From: an uncultured Gammaproteobacteria bacterium
GTDB lineage: Bacteria; Pseudomonadota; Gammaproteobacteria; GCA-002705445; GCA-002716945
Direction: 5' to 3'
NCBI GenBank assembly: GCA_902628335.1
Contig: CACOMO010000004.1
Coordinates: 1-64,000, forward strand
DNA: 64,000 nt
Shown: piece after piece, positions 58,143-64,000 of the stretch
Layout of the letters: every line of letters starts with the position of its first letter
Position numbering within the stretch: position 1 is the stretch's first letter
The notes under the pieces: generated by a model
What the model was told of the DNA's origin: nothing
The model's database searches: none
Seen by the model: only the letters and a program-made list of their open reading frames with translations
Made by a program: the position numbers and the translations under genes

Positions 58143-58910
58143 TTATAACTCATAATTTACTATAAGAGGGGCGTGATCAGAAAATCTCTCTTTTCTATAT
58201 ATCCGCGCATTTTTGATTTTTTCTTTATTCCCAGGTGAGAGCACTTGATAGTCTATCCTCCATCCAACATTGTTATCCCAGGCTCTTCCTCTGTTTGACC
58301 ACCAGGTGTAATTATCAGCTTTTTTATTTACAACTCTAAATGTATCTATATAACCAAGGCCATTAAATATTTTATCAAGCCATGCTCTTTCTTTAGGCAG
58401 ACATCCAGAATTTTTTTGGTTAGACTTCCAATTCTTTATATCAATTTCTTTATGCACAATGTTCCAATCGCCACAGATTATACTGGGCTTAGCTCTTGAT
58501 CTAATTTTCTTTAAATATTTTTCAAATACATTCATAAAAACATATTTTTGTTTCTGTCGTTCATCCCCAGACGATCCTGATGGGAAGTATACACTAGATA
58601 CATAACAATTATCATATTCTACCTCAACAAACCTACCCTCTCTATCAAATTTATCAGAGCCTATTTTATTTATTACATTTAAAACCTTATTCCTAGAATA
58701 AATAGCTACGCCACTATATCCTTTTTTTTCAGCTACCGACATGTATCTATCGTATCCATCAAGGGAATATTTTCTATCTTGGATTTGATTGTCTTGAGCT
58801 CTCACCTCTTGTAAACAAATACAGTCAGATTTTTGTTTCTTTAACCATGCAAACAAACCCTTTTTTTCGCTTGCTCGTATTCCGCATGCATTAAGTGTTA
58901 AAACTCTCAT
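58143..58910 (-). CDS. ExoIII-family protein of the Crc clade, nuclease residues intact
   Basis: 255 residues of the exonuclease III family but distinct from XthA: segments FPSGSSGDE, KNWKSNQKN, KERAWLDKIFNGLGY and GWRIDYQVLSPG follow pseudomonad Crc (catabolite repression control) throughout, and it adjoins pyrE as crc does in Pseudomonas. In contrast to Crc, the catalytic residues remain: Glu in CLQEVR, Asp-Asn in GDWNIVH, and SDHAPL at the C-terminus. It may therefore be an active abasic-site nuclease, an RNA-binding regulator, or both. Divergent from pyrE, coupled to ampG. Confidence 0.88.
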   Translation of the reverse strand: MRVLTLNACGIRASEKKGLFAWLKKQKSDCICLQEVRAQDNQIQDRKYSLDGYDRYMSVAEKKGYSGVAIYSRNKVLNVINKIGSDKFDREGRFVEVEYDNCYVSSVYFPSGSSGDERQKQKYVFMNVFEKYLKKIRSRAKPSIICGDWNIVHKEIDIKNWKSNQKNSGCLPKERAWLDKIFNGLGYIDTFRVVNKKADNYTWWSNRGRAWDNNVGWRIDYQVLSPGNKEKIKNARIYRKERFSDHAPLIVNYEL

Positions 58911-58959
58911 TTGTTTATATTCATCCTATGGTAATATAGTAATATTACTAAATTTGAGT

Positions 58960-59598
58960 ATGAATGACCTTAAAAATAATTTTATTGAATTTGCTATTAA
59001 CGAGAAAATACTTAGATTTGGCGACTTTACACTAAAATCTGGAAGAAAAAGCCCTTACTATTTTAATACAGGACTTTGTAACACAGGATCTAAAATCAGA
59101 AACTTGGCTGATTTTTATGCAAATTACATTTATCAGAACGAGCTAAATTTCGATTTTATATTTGGGCCTGCGTATAAAGGAATTACACTAGCATCCTCTA
59201 TATCATTACAGTTGAGTAATGTCTTCTCTCTGGATAAACCCTTTTCTTCTAATCGTAAAGAGGAAAAAAAACATGGTGATACTGGAACTCTAATTGGAAG
59301 TTCTTTGTCAGGCAAGGGTCTTATAGTTGACGACGTTATTTCTTCAGGTTCATCTATTGTAGAATCAATCAATATTATCAAACAAAATAATGCAAAGCCA
59401 ATTAGCGTTTTAGTAGCACTCGATAGGATGGAACTTGGAAAATTAAGAAGAGCCACTATTGAGATTGAGGGAGAGAACAACATTAGGGTTCACTCTATAA
59501 TCAATATAGATGATATTTTGTTTTATCTTAAAGATAATGAAAAAGATAATAATAATTTTCACCGAATGCAAAAATATCTTGATAAATTTAAAAGATAA
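58960..59598 (+). CDS. pyrE: Orotate phosphoribosyltransferase
   Basis: 212 residues. It joins orotate and PRPP to OMP in pyrimidine synthesis. The family segments are FTLKSGRKSPYYFN near residue 24, FGPAYKGI near 70, the KEEKKHGDTG flexible loop near 107, and the PRPP motif LIVDDVISSGSS near 124. The start ATG at 58960 is preferred to a TTG two codons earlier. It is divergent from the crc-like gene and runs into the TauE gene with no spacer. Confidence 0.95.
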   Translation: MNDLKNNFIEFAINEKILRFGDFTLKSGRKSPYYFNTGLCNTGSKIRNLADFYANYIYQNELNFDFIFGPAYKGITLASSISLQLSNVFSLDKPFSSNRKEEKKHGDTGTLIGSSLSGKGLIVDDVISSGSSIVESINIIKQNNAKPISVLVALDRMELGKLRRATIEIEGENNIRVHSIINIDDILFYLKDNEKDNNNFHRMQKYLDKFKR

Positions 59599-60348
59599 CT
59601 AGAGAATCAAACTTACTCCAACAATAATTGTAACTAGTTGGTATATGATTTTTATGGTTTTGTTATCCTTGCTCAGCGAAAATTTAGCACCTAGATAACC
59701 ACCAAGAAGAGAACCTAGTATTAAAGGAATTAAGATACTTGTATTAATTTGCGTGAAAAGTCCAAGAGCTATTGCGCCAAACAAATTATAGAAAAAACCA
59801 ACGATTATTAGTGTATAGGCTATCGCCATCTTATAGTCCATCCCATAGAAAATTATGAGAAATACTGTAAATATCAAACCTGTACCTGCTGATAATGATC
59901 CGTTTAGTATCGCAATAAATGTTATGGTAATACTCGCAATTATTTTACGAAAAATAGACTGTCTTATTTCAGCTTTTTGTTCACCAAAGCTTTTTGAAAA
60001 AAACGAATATAGCGCGATCATTATGATCAAGGCACCTAATAAAACTCTTGCGACAGAATCGTTAACTACTGAAATTATACTGGCTCCCGCTACGACTCCT
60101 GGTAAACCATAAATTAAACATTCTATTATGAATTGTCTCTTAAAGTGTATTTTTCTGAAGTACTTTAAAGTAGCACCTACTCCTAACGCTACTGTGGCAA
60201 CTTTATGAGATGCCAATGCTGAGATAAAGGGCATTTCGTAAAGAAGTAAAATAGCTGGTAGTTGTATAACACCTGCGCCACCACCTGAGAAAGCAGAAAA
60301 AATATTGGAAATTAAGGAAACGATAAACAGTAGAACGTGATCTAACAA
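59599..60348 (-). CDS. Sulfite exporter TauE/SafE family protein
   Basis: 249 residues, seven or eight membrane helices, of the TauE/SafE/YfcA family. Duplicated glycine-rich segments, ISNIFSAFSGGGAGVIQLP at the start and ILNGSLSAGTGLIF in the middle, are the family mark. Members carry sulfite, sulfoacetate or other small organic anions; the substrate here is unknown. It lies one base after argB on the same strand. Confidence 0.87.
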   Translation of the reverse strand: MLDHVLLFIVSLISNIFSAFSGGGAGVIQLPAILLLYEMPFISALASHKVATVALGVGATLKYFRKIHFKRQFIIECLIYGLPGVVAGASIISVVNDSVARVLLGALIIMIALYSFFSKSFGEQKAEIRQSIFRKIIASITITFIAILNGSLSAGTGLIFTVFLIIFYGMDYKMAIAYTLIIVGFFYNLFGAIALGLFTQINTSILIPLILGSLLGGYLGAKFSLSKDNKTIKIIYQLVTIIVGVSLIL

Positions 60349-60349
60349 T

Positions 60350-61252
60350 TTATTTCCTTCTTATCATTGTACCTATACCTTCGTCTGTGAATAATTCTAG
60401 CAACACTGAGTGATCAAATGTTCCATTAATAATCTGGACATGCTCTACTCCTGATGATACTGCTTCTAATGCCGAATTAACTTTTGGCAACATTCCTTTT
60501 GATATTATACCTTTTGATATGAGAGATCTAACACCTTCTGCATTTATTGATTGTATGAGTTTATCGTCAGCATCTAGTATACCTTTAGTATCAGTTAGTA
60601 TTAAATATTTACTAGCTTGTAATATATGCGCTATCTTACCGGCTACAATGTCCGCATTAATATTGTAAGTCTTTCCATCATCGCCTATTCCTATGGGCGC
60701 AATGACTGGTATAAAAGAGGACCCGTCAAGTAATTTGACTACTTCCGGATCAATGCTTTGGACTGTTCCTGTATTTTTAAAATCAATTTTTTCAAACTCA
60801 CCCTTTCCAATTACTTTTTTTGCTCTAATTAAACCACCATCCTTTCCAGAGAGACCTACTGCTTTGCCGCCAAGTGCCGTAATAGTTTTAACAAGATCTT
60901 TGTTAACTAGTCCGCCCAGAACCATTTCTATGATATGAATAGACTCAGGATCGGTTATTCTCATGCCATCTGCAAAATCCGATTTTATGCCTACTTTTTT
61001 CAAATAATCAGTAATTTGTGGTCCACCACCATGAATTACCACTGGATGCATACCAACTTGTTTCAATAAGATGACATCCCGGGCAAAATTTTGTTTGAGT
61101 TTTTCATCTATCATGGCATTACCGCCAAGCTTGATGACAATTGTACTTCCGGATAATTGTTGTATATAAGGTAGGGCTTCTACTAATATTTTAGCAGTAC
61201 TTGGCGTAAGTTTTTGCTCACCTCTTATAATGACATCTTCTAACTGTTTCAT
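60350..61252 (-). CDS. argB: Acetylglutamate kinase
   Basis: 300 residues. Second step of arginine synthesis. The amino-acid kinase motifs are IVIKLGGNAM near residue 38, VIHGGGPQI near 73, and NINADIVAGKIA near 197. The N-terminal helix (about 20 residues longer than in E. coli) is typical of arginine-sensitive enzymes, so feedback inhibition is possible. It follows algC by 2 bases, as in Pseudomonas (algC-argB-pyrE). Confidence 0.96.
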   Translation of the reverse strand: MKQLEDVIIRGEQKLTPSTAKILVEALPYIQQLSGSTIVIKLGGNAMIDEKLKQNFARDVILLKQVGMHPVVIHGGGPQITDYLKKVGIKSDFADGMRITDPESIHIIEMVLGGLVNKDLVKTITALGGKAVGLSGKDGGLIRAKKVIGKGEFEKIDFKNTGTVQSIDPEVVKLLDGSSFIPVIAPIGIGDDGKTYNINADIVAGKIAHILQASKYLILTDTKGILDADDKLIQSINAEGVRSLISKGIISKGMLPKVNSALEAVSSGVEHVQIINGTFDHSVLLELFTDEGIGTMIRRK

Positions 61253-61254
61253 AA

Positions 61255-62631
61255 TTAAAACGGTATCTCCAAATCTCTGTCTACCTTAAGCATAGCATCT
61301 CTAAACTTTGATTGAATCCTATTCATTGAATTTTTGTCATCGGCTTCAAATCTAAGTACTAAGCATGATGTGGTATTTGAACATCTTATTAAGCCCCAGC
61401 CATCATCATATATTACTTTGAGTCCATCAATGTCAACTTTCCGACAATCATTAAACTCTGCCAATTTTACAAAGTTATTCATAAAAGTAAAATGATTATT
61501 TCCTTTAAATTCAATAGCTATTTCTGGCGTAGTAATAGACTTAGGTAAATTATCAAAAACCTGATTATAATTGTTTTCGTCTGACAATATTTCCATAACT
61601 CTTAAGAAAGCATATATTCCATCATCAAAACCAAACCATTTATCATTGAAAAAAATGTGCCCACTCATCTCGCCACCTAAAATCGCATTATTCTCAGCCA
61701 TACTTTTTTTTATAAACGAGTGACCAGTTCGACTAACTATCGGTTCACCGCCATTTTTGAGAATATTATCTTTTAGATGTTTGGAGCATTTTACATCAAA
61801 TACTATTTTTCCTTTTTGTGACTTAAGAATATACTGACTAAAAATTATCATTAACTGATCAGGCCAAATTATTTCACCGTCACTCTTAACTAGTATCATT
61901 CTGTCTCCATCACCATCGAATGCTATACCTATATCTCCTCCGCTAGTACGAAGTTCATTCTTAATTTGTTCTAAGTTCTCAGGATTTGAAGGATCAGGTG
62001 AATGATTAGGAAAATCTCCATTCACAGCTTCGTTGATGATCTTATAATTTATATTAAACGACTTACATATATCATTCACCAAAGGGCCAGTTATTCCGTT
62101 GCTACAATCTATGACTACTTTAATGTTTGTTTTTATTTTTATATTTTCCTTCAGATGTTCTATGTAACTAGCAGCGATAGTTTTGTCTTGAAAATAAGAA
62201 CCTTTTTCATTTCTTTTAATAAAATTCTGGCTCTGAATGAGGTCGTAAAGTTCACTTATATACTCTCCGTAGATGGTTAGTCCATCTATGACCATCTTTA
62301 TACCATTATAATTCTTAGGATTATGACTACCTGTAATCATCAAGCCATTTTTTATTTCTAATTCACAAAGTGAAAAATTCATCAGAGGAGTTGGGAGTTC
62401 ACCTATATCAATTATTTCAATACCACATTTTACAAGACTATCGATAAGTGATTCAGTAAGCTCTTTACTAGACACTCTTCCATCTCTGCAAATAACAACT
62501 GGATCACTGTTCTTTGAGGATATTTTTGTGCCTAACGCCAATCCAATCTGATTAAAAACAAATGAATTTATCTCTTCCGGATATTTGCCTCGAATATCAT
62601 AAGCTCGAAATATATCTCTTAAGACAGACAA
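61255..62631 (-). CDS. algC: Phosphomannomutase/phosphoglucomutase
   Basis: 458 residues of the alpha-D-phosphohexomutase family. FRAYDIRG near residue 8, the active-site serine loop TGSHNPKNYNG near 98, the metal loop DGDGDRM near 235, the sugar loop GGEMSGH near 315 and the phosphate loop are all present. It supplies mannose- and glucose-1-phosphate for LPS and exopolysaccharide. The start is uncertain: TTG at 62631, just after the dut stop, fits family length; a GTG at 62667 would overlap dut by 35 bases. Confidence 0.92.
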   Translation of the reverse strand: MSVLRDIFRAYDIRGKYPEEINSFVFNQIGLALGTKISSKNSDPVVICRDGRVSSKELTESLIDSLVKCGIEIIDIGELPTPLMNFSLCELEIKNGLMITGSHNPKNYNGIKMVIDGLTIYGEYISELYDLIQSQNFIKRNEKGSYFQDKTIAASYIEHLKENIKIKTNIKVVIDCSNGITGPLVNDICKSFNINYKIINEAVNGDFPNHSPDPSNPENLEQIKNELRTSGGDIGIAFDGDGDRMILVKSDGEIIWPDQLMIIFSQYILKSQKGKIVFDVKCSKHLKDNILKNGGEPIVSRTGHSFIKKSMAENNAILGGEMSGHIFFNDKWFGFDDGIYAFLRVMEILSDENNYNQVFDNLPKSITTPEIAIEFKGNNHFTFMNNFVKLAEFNDCRKVDIDGLKVIYDDGWGLIRCSNTTSCLVLRFEADDKNSMNRIQSKFRDAMLKVDRDLEIPF

Positions 62632-62632
62632 T

Positions 62633-63082
62633 CTATTTTTTCCCTGAGGAGCCAAAACCTCCCTCACCTCTTACAGTTTTTTTGAATTCCTCTACAATTT
62701 CAAGTTCAGGTTGACTGACATTTATAAAAACTAATTGAGCAATTCTATCATATGGTTCAATTGTGTATGTAATTTCAGAACGATTCCAGCATGAAACCAT
62801 CAACTCACCCTGATAATCTGAATCAATAAGTCCTAGCAGATTGCCCAGCACTATTCCATGTTTGTGCCCCAGTCCTGATCTAGGCAGAATAATTCCAGCG
62901 TGTTTAGAGTCTTTAATGAATATAGAAATACCAGTTTTTATTAGTTCAGTTTTGCCTGCATAGATTGATAGTGGATCTTTTAACGAAGCCCTCAGATCAA
63001 TTCCAGCAGATCCTTTCGTAGCATATTTGGGCAACTCAGGTAAGTTCTTATCAGTGACTTTAATACTAATTCTATCAAGCAT
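62633..63082 (-). CDS. dut: dUTP diphosphatase
   Basis: 149 residues, homotrimeric dUTPase. The five motifs are visible: GSAGIDLRA near residue 24, [10 protein letters not shown] near 67, [10 protein letters not shown] near 83, RIAQLVF near 109, and the C-terminal GEGGFGSSG. It prevents uracil incorporation and supplies dUMP for dTMP. It overlaps coaBC by 8 bases; the coaBC-dut-algC-argB order is the pseudomonad one. Confidence 0.96.
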   Translation of the reverse strand: MLDRISIKVTDKNLPELPKYATKGSAGIDLRASLKDPLSIYAGKTELIKTGISIFIKDSKHAGIILPRSGLGHKHGIVLGNLLGLIDSDYQGELMVSCWNRSEITYTIEPYDRIAQLVFINVSQPELEIVEEFKKTVRGEGGFGSSGKK

Positions 63083-64000
63083 TTTTTTTTGATCTTTTTC
63101 TTATTACAAAATATTCTTTATGAATCTTTTTTAAAATTCTATATGCTATATCAATTTTTCTTGAAGAATCTATTTCTTCTACGTTCGTATCTTTAGAGAT
63201 AATAGTAACTTTGTTAAAGTCTGATCCAAAGCCAAGATTTTTCTCATAATTAGCTATATTGGCTATAATCATATCTATTTTTTTTGACTGTAATTTTTCT
63301 GTTGCATTTTCCAGAAGATTTTCTGTTTCTGCTGCGAAACCAACCGTGAATATATCTGGATATTGTTGAGCAACCGACTGCAATATATCACTGCCTCTCT
63401 CAAATTCTATAGTAAGTCGATCAGAAGATTTCTTATATTTAGACTTCGAGTATTTGACAGGGCGATAGTCTGAAATTGCTGCAGTAGAAATAAATATTTC
63501 CGCGTTAGCTATCTCTTGATTAACAATTGCCCTCATATCATCTGATGTCTCAACATAAGTTGTCTCAATGCCTTCTAATTTATTTAGAGAAGTTGGCCCT
63601 GAGATAAGATTTACTTCTGCACCTAGTTGTTTTGCAACAAGTGCAATTGCATATCCCATTTTACCAGAACTATAATTACTTATAAATCTAACAGGGTCTA
63701 GAGGCTCTCTCGTCGGTCCAGCTGTAATAAGAAACTTAATACCAGATAAAATCTTCTGTGCTTGAAAATTTTCTAGTTGTTCAATAATGTGTTCTGTTGA
63801 ACACATTCTTCCATAACCTGTGTCTCCACAAGCATGTTTTCCGTAATCGGGTCCGATAATGTTGATGTTATTTTGTTCTAATTTTTCTACGCTCGATTGT
63901 GTAATCTTATTTGTCCACATTTCTGGATTCATAGCTGGAACGATAAATAATTTTTTGTTGTACGCAAGGCAAACAGTAGTCAATAAATCATCTCCAACAC
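63075..64000 (-). CDS. coaBC: Bifunctional phosphopantothenoylcysteine decarboxylase/synthetase (5' end beyond window)
   Basis: About 308 C-terminal residues are in the window; the frame runs off the edge upstream ([12 protein letters not shown] continues the CoaC domain). Seen are the CoaC motif PAMNPEMW, the GDTGYGRM segment with the catalytic Cys region (ACGDTGYG), and the CoaB domain [25 protein letters not shown] and SAAISDYRP. It makes 4'-phosphopantetheine from phosphopantothenate and Cys for CoA. It overlaps dut by 8 bases. Confidence 0.95.
   Translation of the reverse strand, partial: VGDDLLTTVCLAYNKKLFIVPAMNPEMWTNKITQSSVEKLEQNNINIIGPDYGKHACGDTGYGRMCSTEHIIEQLENFQAQKILSGIKFLITAGPTREPLDPVRFISNYSSGKMGYAIALVAKQLGAEVNLISGPTSLNKLEGIETTYVETSDDMRAIVNQEIANAEIFISTAAISDYRPVKYSKSKYKKSSDRLTIEFERGSDILQSVAQQYPDIFTVGFAAETENLLENATEKLQSKKIDMIIANIANYEKNLGFGSDFNKVTIISKDTNVEEIDSSRKIDIAYRILKKIHKEYFVIRKRSKKNA

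Overview
The window looks like the replication-origin region of a low-GC, streamlined marine gammaproteobacterium, most like the SAR86 group. That assignment is an inference from four things: the gammaproteobacterial gene order glmS-glmU-atp-parBA-rsmG-mnmG-mnmE-yidC-rnpA-rpmH / dnaA-dnaN-recF-gyrB, a Pseudomonas-type coaBC-dut-algC-argB-pyrE-crc neighbourhood, a proteorhodopsin with a retinal-synthesis operon, and very tight packing. No gene-free stretch exceeds 300 bases. I saw no rRNA, tRNA, CRISPR array, insertion sequence or prophage.

Layout. 1-6.5 kb: a cut-off gene, a CtpA-type periplasmic protease, a lipoprotein hydrolase, a ferritin-like protein, methylthioadenosine phosphorylase, an SDR/HAD pair, a HIT protein and two unknowns. 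6.5-11.8 kb: proteorhodopsin with a blue-type tuning residue, a hairpin terminator, then overlapping crtI-crtB-crtY-blh, which convert GGPP to retinal; crtE is absent. 11.8-14.6 kb: peroxiredoxin, a TIGR03643 protein, an SRAP DNA-protein crosslink sensor, a flavodoxin-fold reductase, SixA, and a 48-residue peptide with 14 cysteines. 14.6-32.5 kb: an unbroken leftward series (glmS, glmU, the whole ATP synthase operon, parB, parA, rsmG, mnmG, mnmE, yidC, yidD, rnpA, rpmH). 32.6-40.2 kb: a rightward series (dnaA, dnaN, recF, gyrB, xthA, a second ParA-like ATPase). The strand switch, two inverted DnaA-box-like sites after dnaA, and two perfect parS palindromes inside recF mark the origin and centromere.

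40.2-45.6 kb: an SDR epimerase, hemD and hemC leftward; argH, a Rap1a/Tai-like secreted protein and an unknown well-translated protein rightward; then an esterase. 45.6-54.1 kb: lptM (short), lysA, dapF, xerC, a DUF971 protein, RidA, recG, ubiC, nudE and cysQ, with one leftward HAD nucleotidase. 54.1-58.9 kb: a 49-residue basic ORF, ccmC facing ccmB-ccmA, rraA, ampG and a Crc-clade exonuclease III homologue that keeps its nuclease residues. 59-64 kb: pyrE, a TauE/SafE permease, argB, algC, dut and the 3' part of coaBC.

How the genes fit together: the light-driven proton pump and F1Fo ATP synthase lie about 10 kb apart and can be linked through proton-motive force. ParA/ParB with parS would segregate the origin. 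Dense stop-start overlaps (TAATG, ATGA) suggest translational coupling. Several genes (mtaP, dnaN, the DUF971 gene, lptM, parB) have a -10-like hexamer 6 or 7 bases before the start codon, which suggests leaderless mRNAs. The most unusual items are the Cys-rich peptide, the Crc-clade nuclease, the parS-in-recF coding constraint and the terminator inside the photosystem cluster.
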